Origin: Cichorium intybus
Taxonomy: Eukaryota; Streptophyta; Magnoliopsida; Asterales; Asteraceae
NCBI GenBank assembly: GCA_023525715.1
Contig: CM042009.1
Location: 131,612,211-131,676,210, forward strand
Direction: 5' to 3'
Length of the DNA stretch: 64,000 bases
The first letter of the stretch is position 1, and the number at the start of each line of letters is the position of its first letter. Both the position numbers and the translations under genes were made by a program. Below the pieces are notes generated by a model. That model saw only the letters and a program-made list of their open reading frames with translations, was not told where the DNA came from and searched no databases. This document shows, piece after piece, positions 48,427-62,263 of the stretch.

Positions 48427-51117
48427 AAGAACAACCATAAGAAAGATGAAGGTGGCAATGATGGTGCTGAAGCTAATACTGCTACAGAAGAGTTCTTTAT
48501 CTGTTGTGATTATGATATGGTTAACCTTGCACATGATGATTCGAGTTGGGTTATTGACAGTGGTGCTACGTGTCATGTGACATCACAAACGGATTTTTAT
48601 TAATCTTATACTCCCGGTGACTTTAGGACTGTTAAGATGGGTAATAGTGGGCTATCAAAGATTGTTGGCGTTGGTGATGTTTGTTTGAAGTTTGATACTG
48701 GGATGGAGTTGGTTTTACACAATGTAAAACATGTTCTAGATATTAGACTTAATTTGATATCAACTGGCTTACTTGATGATGATGGTTACCACAGCAACTT
48801 TGGTGATGGAATTTGGAAACTCACTCGTGGTTCTTTGATCGTGGCAAGAGGTAAAAGAACTTCAAAATTGTACATGGCACATCCACAGATCTCTAAATAT
48901 AGGGTCAATGCAGTGGTGAATACTGATATGACTAGTTTGTGGCATAAGAGACTTGGTCACATGAGTGAAAAGGGTATGTCTCTACTGCTGAAGAAAAATG
49001 TGTTGACAGGTGTGCATGATGTTCATTTGAAGAAGTGTTCTCACTGTCTGGCGGGTAAGCAAAATAGAGTTTCCTTCAAGAGTCATCCTCCCTCTAGGAA
49101 GGAGAATATACTTGATCTGGTACATTCCGATGTATGTGGTCCCATGAAGACTAGATCACTTGGGGGCTGCTTATACTTTGTCACATTCATCGATGATCAT
49201 TCAAGGAAGGTATGGGTTTATATCTTAAAGTCCAAAGATCAAGTATTTGGTGTGTTCAAGCAGTTTCATGCCTTAGTTGAGAGGCAAACTGGGAAGAAGC
49301 TTAAGTGTATTCGAACAGATAATGGAGGTGAATACATTGGTCCTTTTGATACTTATTGTAGAGAGCAAGGTATTCGGCACCAAAAGACTCCTCCAAAGAC
49401 ACCACAGCTAAATGGTTTAGCAGAACGAATGAACAGAACATTGACTGAGCGAGTTACATGTTTGCTCTCACATGCAGGATTACCTAATTCTTTCTGGGGT
49501 GAAGCTTTGAATATGGCGGTACATGTTATTAATCTTACTCCCTCTGTTCCTTTGTCTTTTGATGTCCCTGACAGGGTTTGGAGTAACAAAGACGTTTCGT
49601 ATCATCATTTGCGGGTCTTTGGATGCAAGGCTTTTGTGCATATTCCCAAAGATGAAAGATCAAAGCTTGATGTGAAGACCAAGCCATGCATATTCCTTGG
49701 ATATGGCCAAGATGAGTTTGGATACAGGTTATATGATCCAGTTCTGAAGAAACTTGTAAGAAGTCGTGATGTTGTATTTGTGGAAGATCAGACATTGAAA
49801 GATATTGAGAAGATAAAGATAGTTCCTCAATCTACTGATAATCTTATTGATTTGGATCCGGTCTCTCCTCAACATCTTGAGCCACAGAATGAAGATAGTG
49901 TTCAGAATGATGAACAACATGGTACTGATGAAAATGAAGTCCCAGAGCAATCAGAGTTAGATGATGAGTTGCATCCAGATCTACCAGTGCCAAATATACC
50001 ACCATTTGTCCCACTTAGGCGGTCAGCGAGAGATCGTCATCCTTCCACTCGTTATTCTGCTGATGAATATGTTTTAGTCACTGACGGGGGAGAGCCAGAA
50101 TGTTATACAGAAGCCATGGAAGATGAGCACAAAAGAGAGTGGGTTGAAGCTATGCAAGATGAGATGAATTCCTTGCATGAAACCAATACATTTGAGTTAG
50201 TAAAGTTACCTAAAGGTAAGAGAGCTTTGAAGAACAAATGGGTCTACAAAGTGAAGATTGAAGAACATACCTCATGGCCTAGGTACAAGGCTAGGTTGGT
50301 GGTCAAAGGATTCAGTCAAAGAAAGGGTATTGATTTTGATGAGATTTTCTCTCCAGTCGTGAAGATGGGTTCTATTCGGGTGATTTTTGGTTTAGCTGCT
50401 AGCCTTGATCTTGAGGTTGAGCAGATGGATGTCAAGACTGCATTCCTTCATGGTGATTTGGACAAGGAAATCTATATGGAGCAACCTGAAGGTTTTCAGG
50501 TTAAGGGCAAAGAAGATTATGTTTGTAAACTTCAGAAAAGTCTTTACGGGTTGAAGCAAGCACCAAGACAGTGGTACAAGAAATTTGAGTCAGTCATGGG
50601 GAAGCAAGGCTACAAAAAGACTACTTCAGATCACTGTGTTTTCTACCAGAGGTTTGGTGGTGATGATTTCATCATTTTATTGCTTTATGTTGACGACATG
50701 TTGATTGTTGGTAAGAATGCAGAGAGAATTGTCCACCTGAAGAAAGAATTGAGCAAGTCTTTTGCTATGAAAGACTTGGGGCTAGCAAAACATATTCTTG
50801 GCATTCAGATTATTAGGGATAGAGCTTCAAAGAAGTTACACATGTCACAGGAGCAATACATTGAGAAGGTGCTTCGTAGGTTCAATATGGATAAAGCTAA
50901 AGTGGTTAGTTCACCTCTTACTAACAACTTTAAATTGACTGATAAAGACTGCCCTTCTTCTAAGAAGGAGATTGAAGAGATGGATAGAGTTCCATATGCC
51001 TCAGCCGTTAGTAGCTTGATGTATGCAATGGTGTGTACAAGGCCTGATATTGCACATGCAGTAGGTGTTGTTAGTCGGTTTCTATCAAACCCAGGTAAAA
51101 AGCATTGGGAAGCAGTG
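48427..51117 (+). pseudogene. Protease-integrase-RT of element H
   Basis: The same frame as gag carries protease WVIDSGATCHVTS (about 48547-48585) and a second stop, TAA 48601. An open stretch from 48637 to 51162 follows. Counting from 48637: GAG-pre-integrase zinc site H103/H108/C134/C137; integrase core with D165 (HSDVCGP), D228 (TDNGGEY) and E263 (LAERMNR); RT from about 525 to 760 with QMDVKTAFLHG and the catalytic YVDD at 684-687. RNase H is cut off after its first residues (about 827) and the last 14 codons are unrelated. The family is Ty1/Copia, close to TNT1-94-type polyproteins. Confidence 0.93.
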
Positions 51118-52125
51118 AATACAATACTCGTGATCTTCCTTTTGTATATATATACAACTTAAAATCTAGCAAATCTAGCATCATTTGATGTCTAATCCTT
51201 GCAGTGACAGTATAAGTGATCTTTGTGCTGGCTTGTTTTGAGGAGTGACCTTGACAGGAAGGTATACATTTTTTTTTCTTTTTTGTCCTATTTATGCTGA
51301 TATTATTTCTCATGTTCCTTTTTTATGTTTAGTAGATCTTCTCATATCACTCGACATCATCTACTGCTTAGATACCAGGGAGGGAGGAATTTCTCTTGCC
51401 AAGATTACACATGGTTCAACTCTTGATAATACTAGAAATTTAGGATAAAGCTAGCTTATGAAGCATCTGAATATGGGTTGAATTTTTTTTGCCCTTCATT
51501 GAACAATTCTACAGTGTCTGCATGATCTATTGTGAAAAAAAATCACTCCCAACAAGCTATACCAACCTAAAATGTTTCTGAGAGAAATTGCAGGATGTTG
51601 ACAAACCAAAAATTATAATCCCAGTTGTAGACGACATCGAGTATCGGTTTTCATCCCTTTCTCTCTTCCAATCCTTGAGTTGCACTTAATAACACATGCA
51701 GGCTGCTTGGTTGGTGATCTGTAGATAAAGGAAGTCGAGCAGAACTGGCATGAGTTTACCATGATGGACCTTCAGAACAAAACAGTAATTATAGTAAATT
51801 AGTAATTGTTTATTTAGGATGGAATGGAATGATATATTCTATTCCAATCCAATGTAAAAAGGTGTTTACTTTTCCTGATATGTTTTTGTCTTAGTAATAA
51901 ACCAGGACCAACACCGCTATAAGAACTTCAAATAAGAACCAAAGTTGCAAAGAAATTGAGACCAAAATTGACCACAATTGTAATTTACGTTTAATAATCA
52001 TAAGTCGCATGAGTGGTTATTAATACTCTTGGAACATGTTCTAATTTGAGAAGCTAAAGAAAATATTCAAATCACTCTTCCCATTCACAGATTCTTTTTG
52101 AAAGAAATACCAGAATAGCCTCCAT
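51118..52125. other. Gene-fragment-like DNA between H and a Helitron-like end
   Basis: No full gene is seen. Three places look like exon borders: a possible donor AG/GTATAC at 51259-51262, and possible acceptors AAATTGCAG at 51585-51593 and AACACATGCAG at 51691-51701. These could be captured exon fragments or chance; no protein was recognised. Confidence 0.35.
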
Positions 52126-54081
<1,956 letters not shown>

Positions 54082-54240
54082 GTGCTCCTTTTATAACGAA
54101 AGAAATATGAAGTATTCTTATAAAAATACTATGTATATCTCACATAAAATAAGTCAGTAAATTATTTTAAGTGCTCCTTTTATAACGAAAGAGATCTTAA
54201 GTATTGTTATAAAAATACATGTATATCTCATGCAATTTAA
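54082..54240. repeat. ~88-bp direct repeat at the A insertion site
   Basis: Two units share AGTGCTCCTTTTATAACGAA and a following TATAAAAATAC...ATGTATATCTCA. The first unit ends with CATAAAATAAGTCAGTAAAT, which reappears right after the left copy of A (23593-23620). The A insertion therefore fell into a small tandem repeat, and both flanks of that event are preserved at opposite ends of the intervening 30.7 kb. Confidence 0.75.
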
Positions 54241-54266
54241 TGTTTGTGTAAATAAAGTTGATACAT

Positions 54267-55226
54267 TGACAACGCCTAGTAATATCAAGTATTTTAGTCG
54301 TTGTTGAACCCTATTCTTGGTGAAATTATATCATATATACATTGATATTCTCGCTTTTTGTGTCAGTGCTTGTTTGCAAAAAAAAATTTAAAACTGGGGT
54401 TAAACGCGTACAAAATGAAGAACTTTGAAGATAAAGTCAAAAGAAGTCGACTGGACACGCGCGCCGCGGGTAGGCATGCGTGTGCGACGCGCCACGTCAG
54501 AAGATGAGGCGGTGGAAGAAAATTCAAACCGCGAGAAAACAGGGATAAGGCTCTACGCGCGCCGCGGTTATGAGCTCTGCGCGACGCGGGTTCTAATTTT
54601 CCACAAGTATAAATAGAGGCCATTAAGTCGAATTCCGGAGGCGAAGATCAGACCCTAAGGTGGACTTACGACGACTTTGACTCAAGTTTCGAGATTTCAT
54701 CAGCCCATTGTGGTATTTTTATGTTTTCACTCTACTTTTAGTTTTAGTTTAGTTGTTTTGAGCTTATAGCTTGGTGTTTTTGGGTGTGACAACCATTAGC
54801 ATTAGGTTAAAGTTTCTGAATTTCATTGTTTACTGTTTTGAACCTGCTGGATTGGTGTTTAATCAAGTTAATCATGCAGTTCATGTTAGTTTGCATTATT
54901 TACCTTTATTTATGCTTTATTGCTTTGGATGCTTTTGGATTGATCTTGTTTGTTTATGATTCTGAATATAGTTTCTGTTTTCAGTAAGCAAGCTAGGTTA
55001 GGTCTTAGTTTAAGTTTCATTTAGTTTAGGCTTTGTTTTGGAATTGGTTTGGAATTGTGTTTTTGGATTGTTTTTGGGAAAGTAGAAGTTAGTCCCTCTG
55101 GCTGTAGCGTGACACTACAATTGGCAAGCTATCGTCTTAACTTAACAACAAAACTCATGTGGATCGACCCTGACTACCACTATGGTATTTTACTATTTTT
55201 GACCGTACGACGACCTAGGCGTGTCA
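54267..55226 (+). repeat. 5' LTR of element A (right copy)
   Basis: This 960-bp LTR begins TGACAACGCC and ends GTGTCA. A TATA box GTATAAATAGAGG lies at 54607-54619. GCGCGCCGCGG-type words occur at about 54459, 54557 and 54579. It diverges from the 3' LTR at 22621-23591 by many substitutions. Confidence 0.93.
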
Positions 55227-55231
55227 AATTT

Positions 55232-55250
55232 TGGCGTTGTTGCCGGGGAG
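55232..55250 (+). other. Primer-binding site of element A (tRNA-Asp)
   Basis: TGGCGTTGTTGCCGGGGAG starts five bases after the LTR. It matches the tRNA-Asp complement except for two C-to-T changes (GCC to GTT), possibly deamination. Confidence 0.88.
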
Positions 55251-55372
55251 TTGTGAGCTTAAGATAGGACGATCTGTAGGGAGTTGTTTTCTGATTTTTA
55301 GTTTTAGTTTTGAGATTTTAGTTTGGTTAGTTTTTTTTGTTTTTGCTTTTGGCGGGCGTTTTGCACTAGTGC

Positions 55373-55662
55373 ATGCGTACCCGTCGGGGTGGGCATTCAT
55401 CACCCTTGCTTTTTGACTCTGAGATCGAGCGAACCGCGCGCAATAACCGTGTGCGTATGCGTTTAGGTAAGATGAGTCCTAGTAGTGTTAGTATAGAGGA
55501 TGTTACCCATGAGCCTGTGGGCAAGGTAACAGGGGGAATTCCATTTATACCCCCAGTGTCAGAATTTCATTTTGGTAGCACGAGTGCTACTGGTAGTGCG
55601 GTTTCAGCCCCCGCATCGATACCAGCATGCACTCCGCTGATAATTCCACCTTTACAACAAAC
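55373..55662 (+). pseudogene. Gag N-terminus of element A
   Basis: The ATG at 55373 opens a frame beginning MRTRRGGHSSPLLFDSEIER, in line with Athila Gag starts, and ends at PLQQT where D is inserted. Removing D and one caaac leads into a different frame from that of the downstream Gag core, so a frameshift lies near 63050. The further codons after 55662 belong to D. Confidence 0.75.
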
Positions 55663-56424
55663 TGTTGGATTAGGTGTCTAAGCCATGACTAATAATTTGT
55701 ATTTACCTAATTAATAGAAGCAAAGTCCATTTGGGTTGCCCTCATAGCTAGAGGTTTGACAGAAATTCCAGGAGACAGAAAGATTGATTTATTATATGAT
55801 TAATAAATCAATAGAACTAAAATAAATAGTTTATTAATATATTAAAGTGATAATATATTAATTAAATTAGAAATTAATCTGGAATTAATTGGAATTAATT
55901 TGGTGATTAATTTGATTACTTAAAGGTGCATGGGCTGAATTACAATTATTCAATAGTTGAGTAAGTGACAATTATGGTAGTTTAAGTGGCCAACGAAATT
56001 ATGGAGGGATTATCCATAATTTCGATTATTATATGTTAGGATAAATAGATTTGAATTGATAGATAAAGGTTTATCTTATTTGAATTCAAAAGGGTTTATC
56101 TCTAAAGGCTTATCTGGTGGCCAATTGGAAACTATAAATAGAGACCCCTAGGCACCATAAAAGCCACGACTTTTTCCTCTCTTCCCTCTCTCTGGAACTT
56201 TTGAAAACCCTAGTTTTGGGTGTGACTTCATTTGAGGCAAGGCACTTGCATTGCTTAGCTTGCAAGAAACAACTAAAAGGTTAGTTTTTCTGATTTATTT
56301 CTTTTAGCAATTTTTTTTTGGCTTTTAGGAATTTGTTACATGTTCAAAGATAGAAAACATAGATCTAATCTAGGTTGCATGTGAACTTAGGGTTTAAGTT
56401 TATAGATTTGCATAAAACCTTTCA
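55663..56424 (+). repeat. 5' LTR of element D
   Basis: Matches 62264-63040 except for about 20 substitutions and one 15-bp deletion in the ATTAATTAA-rich part. A TATA box CTATAAATAGAG is at 56132-56143. Confidence 0.93.
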
Positions 56425-56425
56425 G

Positions 56426-56441
56426 TGGTATCAGAGCTTTT
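56426..56441 (+). other. Primer-binding site of element D (tRNA-iMet)
   Basis: TGGTATCAGAGCTTTT begins one base after the LTR; the first 12 bases fit initiator tRNA-Met. Confidence 0.9.
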
Positions 56442-57164
56442 GGTTGCTTTCTTATTGAATTGCTGTAATTGTTTTTCCTAATATTTAGGGTTTATTGTTT
56501 CTAAACCCTAAATAGGGCCAATCGACATTTAGGGTTAGGGTTTTAGAAACGCTAGCCCCTCCCCTATTAATTTCGTTTTTTGTGTAGGGTTTTAGAAGGT
56601 TTTTTCTATTTTTTAGGTAATTGTGATTATTTAATAAATGGATAACCTTAAACCCCTTATTTGCTAATTTTCGAAATTTAGAGGGTTTAATATAGGATTA
56701 AATTACTTTGATTAATTTGTGATGCCTATCTAGATTTTAATTAATTTAATTAATTGTTTAATTAAAAGATAAAATTAAATCTAATTAAGGTTTAAATTTA
56801 ATTTTTAATTAATTGTTAATTTTTATTTAATAAATTTAATTTTTATATAATAATTAAAAGTTAATATTATATGCATAAGATAATTGGTCAGTCAAATCAA
56901 TAATAAGCCTCATTCACGAAGCTGGTCTATAAGGAGGGTATACGGAAACTGCCTATAAAATGGCGGTTAAATGGGTGTCCACTCTCACCCACCGCTCTCT
57001 TGATCAGTGGAGGGTCGTTAGCCGAACAGGTTTGATAGGACAGCTTAATCTCATTAAAAGTATAATGTTATTAATCAAAGTACTAGAACAGCTATATAAA
57101 ATCGCAATCTAGTTACTTTAGGAAAAACGTGAAAAGATGCTAATCCATGTAATTGCACATTACA

Positions 57165-57225
57165 CTTTATGAGACATTAGTGGAGCGCGTGTGGTTAACC
57201 GGCACACTAATAGGAGCTCATAAAG
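57165..57225 (+). other. Hairpin motif copy 1 of element D
   Basis: A perfect 9-bp outer stem CTTTATGAG/CTCATAAAG and an inner stem TTAGT/ACTAA enclose GGAGCGC and an apical GTGTGG-TTAA-CCGGCAC. The apex contains the palindrome GGTTAACC. Confidence 0.75.
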
Positions 57226-57246
57226 AGTGGTAATGGGTTTATCAAG

Positions 57247-57306
57247 ATTTATCATTGTTGATGGAGCGCGTGTGGTTAACCGGCACTTCAATTGGAGATG
57301 ATAAAT
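57247..57306 (+). other. Hairpin motif copy 2 of element D
   Basis: A perfect 9-bp outer stem ATTTATCAT/ATGATAAAT and an inner stem TTGA/TCAA enclose the same GGAGCGC core and GTGTGG-TTAA-CCGGCAC apex as copy 1. The stems are entirely different from copy 1 yet pair, which is covariation. Confidence 0.75.
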
Positions 57307-60122
57307 GACATTGAGGTTATCAAGCTAATTTGCATGGTTATTCACATCTTGTTTATGATCCTCGGCATCCCAGTTACAAATAGAAGAGCATATCCGAGAT
57401 TAAACATGCCATTGAACAGTTCAATGAATCTCACAGATCTAGGAATTTCATAAGACTGAAGTTGATAAATGTTTATCTACCTTAATGACCATTATGTTGT
57501 GATTACGACATCCCTCTTCACACCATAGTTGGGGTATTTTGGATCCTAGCCTTGTTAAATAATATATTGGGTAATTATTTAAAAGGATTTATTAAACTAA
57601 TAAATTCAAATTTTATATATAGATGTATGAAGAAAGTGTCATTCTCCTCCTTCTCCACCTTCACCCATTTCTGAGAGCTTCAGAAAGCACCTGTTTATTA
57701 TGGATAGGCTGACTGGCCTTAACTACGTTGTATGGCTGTGCAAATAAAGAATGCTTCTTCGTTTTGCTGGCAAGCTATATCTGATTGAGTGTCCGCTCCC
57801 CAAAGCATGGCATCACACTGCAGTTTGTGATGAGCATGACTCCTTGACTATTTAGTCCAAGGAAGTTCGTTGCCTTATGCTATTGATCATTGACCCCGAG
57901 TTATGAAGGGATTTTGAATTCCTGGGGTCAGATAAGTTAGCACAGCTGGTTGAGGAAAGGTTCCGAGAACCGATTGACAAAGAATGAACTAAGATCTTCA
58001 AAGAGCTTAAAAGTGTGCAAGCTAGAAGGAAGTAGCACCCGTTTGCATGTTCCCAAGATTGAGGGATATATAGGCAAACTGAATAAGATTGGTTCCTTTT
58101 TGATCGGGAGTTAAGCATTAGCTCGACTCGGTGATCTATTCATCCAGATGTACAGGAAGAGTAACCAGATAAGACAATCATGGAAATGCATTCAGTGTTG
58201 ACTCTACATGAGTCTCATGGGGAAGCATAGTTCCATTGATTCAGCTGCTTCGGGATTGAGTTCAGTATTAAGACGCATCAAGAAATGATCCAGATCGTCT
58301 GGACCGATTGCTCGATGTTTCAAACTAGGAATCCACAGGGTGGGACACAGTCACAGAAAGATTGAAAAAAATGCTCCGAAGCCGAACAGTTTGGCAACTC
58401 AGGAATATCTTAGAAACTCAGAACTCCTGATCCTCATTTCCTTAATACATGATGTGTTTCTCACATTTGATCTGTATGCATGGACTCAGTAGGATGCGGG
58501 ATATTGTTGCATATGAGCACATTCGGATTGGATCTGAAGCTCATGTAGTTTTGGAGTTTAATTAGATATTCGTTCATGTTATTAGTTTATAGATACATAT
58601 GACATTGTTTCTCATAGTACATTGTTTTGAGGATAATTCTGGTTTAATAAAATATTTTCTTTTAAAACATGGTTGTTTTAATTATCCTCAAAATATTGTG
58701 TGAATGTGTTAATGGGATAAATGGTAATAACTTGAATGTTGATGCATCCAAAGTGTTTGGATTCATGAATTATGTCCTCTATGATTGTTATAGTAAAATT
58801 TTATAAGGATCAATTCAACCAAAGGTCCAGTTGGACAAGACTTTGGAATCATTTGACTTAGAGTCACATGATGAATTGAGTTCGTAATAAAATCAATTGT
58901 TGCAACAAATGAATCACCCAAAGATCCAATGGATAGGATTTTGGAATCAGTTGACTTGGAGTCATGGTGATGATTGCATATCTTGAACAAAATTAACAAA
59001 GTCATAAATTTACATAGAGATGTGAAAGACATTAAGATTATGAGCAAACAACACATTAGTTACTATGTTTTTCTAAAATCTTCGAACAGAACACAATTAG
59101 TTATACTTCATGATATTTGCCAATTAGTATGACAAATATGGCTTCGCTTATCAGAATAAGTGATTGATTGAAACCTTGAACTATTCAAGGACTTCAAAGG
59201 AAGTATAAGATCAACAGAACCTGAGTGACAACATAAACTGAGAAAATTTTTCACAGTTTATTCTCTTCCAAGAACATTAATGGTCATAATGTGTCTTAGG
59301 GAAGATGATGGAGCATTGGTCAAAATAGTTCGATCCTCGATGTATAAGATACACTTCGAATTAATTTTTGATGAATTGAATATTCAACCAGCCAGACCAT
59401 AGAAACCATATTGAAACCATATTCTGACCACATCTTAGACTAAGTAGGTTATGCAGACACTGTCTGAAATGTAAAGCTAGGATCGTCCCACTTGTACATA
59501 GAAAGTCCAGGGTCATGTAGCGTTCGTCCGAACCTCATGACATGCCTGCTACTGATCAGCTGTGTCGTTTCATTGGTCGTCTCGCATGTACCTATGAAAG
59601 AAGAGCTCTTTTAGAAAGAACTCATATTCTAAGGAAACAGTGGGATTAAGAATAATCCTGAATGAGTTCAGGGATTAGAGCCAAGTGAAACAACCTTTAG
59701 TCATCACTAGGCCTTGACCAGGAATCAGATTCCTGTTAAACCTGACACACTCTTCTCTTTGCTTGACTAGTAGGGTTGGTCACCGTCATAAGGTATCATG
59801 ATCTGGGTGACATACCAATTAGTGGTAAAACACTAAAGTTGGTACGGATAAGCTATCCGACTAATTGGAAGCATTGGTGAGCCTGATTGCTGCCAAATAA
59901 GAGAACCTTAGCGCGAGAAGCAGTCTATGTGACAATTTGACTGATTTTACACCTGGTCTAACAACCAGTGGGAGTAATTGAATCGTCCAAAGAAAGCGAC
60001 ATAGATAGAAATGTACTTACAGAACATCTGGTTGAGTGAGACGATACTCAGAGTCAAGCAATTGATTCCGAGAGAAGCACTCTCAATAGAAGATGAAATC
60101 CGAGAGGATACTACGTGGCACA

Positions 60123-60179
60123 TTGTGAGTCGTTAGTGGAGCGTGTGTGGATTACCAGCACACTAATAGGGACTCACAA
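60123..60179 (+). other. Hairpin motif copy 3 of element D
   Basis: Outer stem TTGTGAGTC/GACTCACAA, inner stem TTAGT/ACTAA, core GGAGCGT, apex GTGTGG-ATTA-CCAGCAC. Identical to 1409-1465. Confidence 0.72.
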
Positions 60180-61111
60180 AGAGCATGCCAATACAAACGT
60201 ACATGGGCCCGGGTTTCATCCCACGGGCATCTCGCAAGAAAGGATATTCAGATTCTCAAAATATGCAAAAGTTTGGATTTTGTGAATAGCCTGAAAGATT
60301 GCCATGTCAGAAAGGTTTGGACTTCGGATTCTCAAAATGTGCCAAAAGGTTTGGATTTTGTGAATAGTCCGAAAGAGTCATATAACCATGTCAAAGCCAG
60401 TGGGAGTATTGTTGTTATCTCCTATCATTGTATGTTGGTTACATACTATTTCTAGGAAACGTCTTTTATCATTACAAAGTGTAATGACTGGAATTAAGAG
60501 ATGATTCGCTATGAAAGACTTAATAGAGATACAACGTACTTAAGTGGTTGTGAGTATCTATGAGATAGATCAAAACTCTGCTAATATGATCTTAATGAGA
60601 TTCAAGATGCATAACCTCGGGAAAGGAGTTTCCTATCAGTGCAAAGTGTGATGACTTGGCATGAAAGAAATAAAGAAGGTGCAGCATACTCATGTTGTTC
60701 ACAGAAATCTATTGGATAGATGAAATCTTCAGTATTGACCTAGCCATTGTAAGCATGATCTTGATAAGATTCAAGATGCATGAGAAAGAGTCTTTGAAAG
60801 GAAATAGTTTCTAAAAGTCATGACACAGGGATTATAAGTAATCTTTAGATTCTGAAAGTGTTTGGAATAAGAATAGATCGGATTCCACGAGATTCTTGGA
60901 TCGATTAGAAGTGTCATGAACATGTCCTGATGACTTGATGCTTAGAGCATAGTAAGTTGGATTCAGGATATAACCTGGCTGAGAAAACTGGATGGATTAT
61001 TTAAACACACGTGAGAAATCATTGAGAAATGATTGGGGTGAATATGGTAGTAATAGTTTGAAAGGAGTCTCAAATCAGGACGGTGTGTTAAAGGACTTAA
61101 TGGTTAAAGAG

Positions 61112-61169
61112 TTTCGTTGGATTCTGATGGAGCGCGTGTGGTTCACCGGCACATCATAACACCTCGAAA
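61112..61169 (+). other. Hairpin motif copy 4 of element D
   Basis: Outer stem TTTCG/CGAAA, inner stem TGAT/ATCA, core GGAGCGC, apex GTGTGG-TTCA-CCGGCAC. Linkers of about 8 bases separate the stems. Identical to 2398-2455. Confidence 0.62.
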
Positions 61170-62263
61170 TAGTCTTAGGGTGCAGTCATGTAGACTAAAG
61201 ACCCCGAGAACCATGGGTAGTCATAGTACACATCACCGGAATGGAGTTAGGAGAGAGAAAGACAGAATGACAAGTGGAGATATCATCGGAATAGTGTCCG
61301 ATTTGATTATCTGCAATGAAGTGTATCAATATAAGACATTTTGGATACATAGAAAGAGTGAAAGGTCATATAGACATAGATATAAAAGTCTTGAATTGAA
61401 AGTTTAAATGAAAATAAGAAAACCGATAATAGTTTGTGACAAATCTGACTTGGTGATTACCTCATGGAGACTTGGTAATAAGCAGGAGTAGCTGCCAGTC
61501 AGATTTTATGTTTCGCTTTTGCATGTTTTACTTCCCAAATAATTTAATTATTCAGAAAGATCCACAGTCGTTCATACTTTGAGAAGTAAGTATTGAATCA
61601 AGACTGTCATGAATTGGCTTGTAGATTGTCTAAGGAGTTAGACACAGCAATATGATTGCTACAACGTTCATGATTACTTAGAAATGGAGATTTGAGTATT
61701 GGATAAACCTGCGCTCAATAGATTGCTTCATGGATTACATCACGAGCAATGTTGAGACGATAATATCTTATGATCTTGAAGTGGAGAGATATGAGTTATA
61801 ATTTACAAGGCAGTTGTTCATTGATAATGCGAAAATGCATCGGTAACTCGATGTTATAAAACGTATTGTTGTGAGTGATTTGACTGGTAAAAGATATAAG
61901 CATATGAGTCGAAGCTTATTCATTCCTTGACCATGATGAGAAACATATATCTATAGGCCTCTCGATGATTTTGAAGTTGACTAAAGTGCTGGCCAGGAAG
62001 GACTGAATTGATGTGTTCAATTAGAAGTCTTATGTCATATGCAAAATCAGAAATCAGGAAACAGAGTATCGGATAGAGATTGATCTTAATCCATGTCTCA
62101 TGTCTGGAAAATATCTTGTTGGACGGAGGATCGTATGATCACTTATCTATGGACAGAACTGACTGGGTCAGAGTTCGGCAGCAGTTTCTAGGAAGCTACA
62201 GTTTGCTGATTAATTAGAGGTTAAATTGGTAATTATAGTCATAGACTTATCCAAGTGGGAGAC

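Larger units (their letters stand above)
46853..51117 (+). mobile_element. Element H, 3'-truncated Ty1/Copia element
   Basis: The element has a 750-bp 5' LTR, a tRNA-Met primer site, gag and pol in Copia order (protease, integrase, RT). Homology stops abruptly at the start of RNase H (KKHWEAV, 51117) and no 3' LTR or PPT is found anywhere in the window. It therefore lost its 3' end after insertion, and no TSD can be checked. It has the best preserved enzymes of the window. Confidence 0.88.
56442..62263 (+). other. Non-coding interior of element D
   Basis: No Gag, protease, integrase or RT is recognised in six frames. The interior carries four copies of a structured hairpin motif and diverged repeats, for example two phrases ATGATCTTRATRAGATTCAA at about 60585 and 60757 and two GTTTGGATTTTGTGAATAG phrases at about 60271 and 60349. 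It ends with the PPT at 62251-62263. The whole may act through its RNA. Confidence 0.7.

Noticed and set aside
61112..61169. Hammerhead-like CTGATG and CGAAA words in hairpin copy 4
   Set aside because: The other three hairpin copies lack both words and the order of stems does not match a hammerhead core, so the similarity is probably chance.
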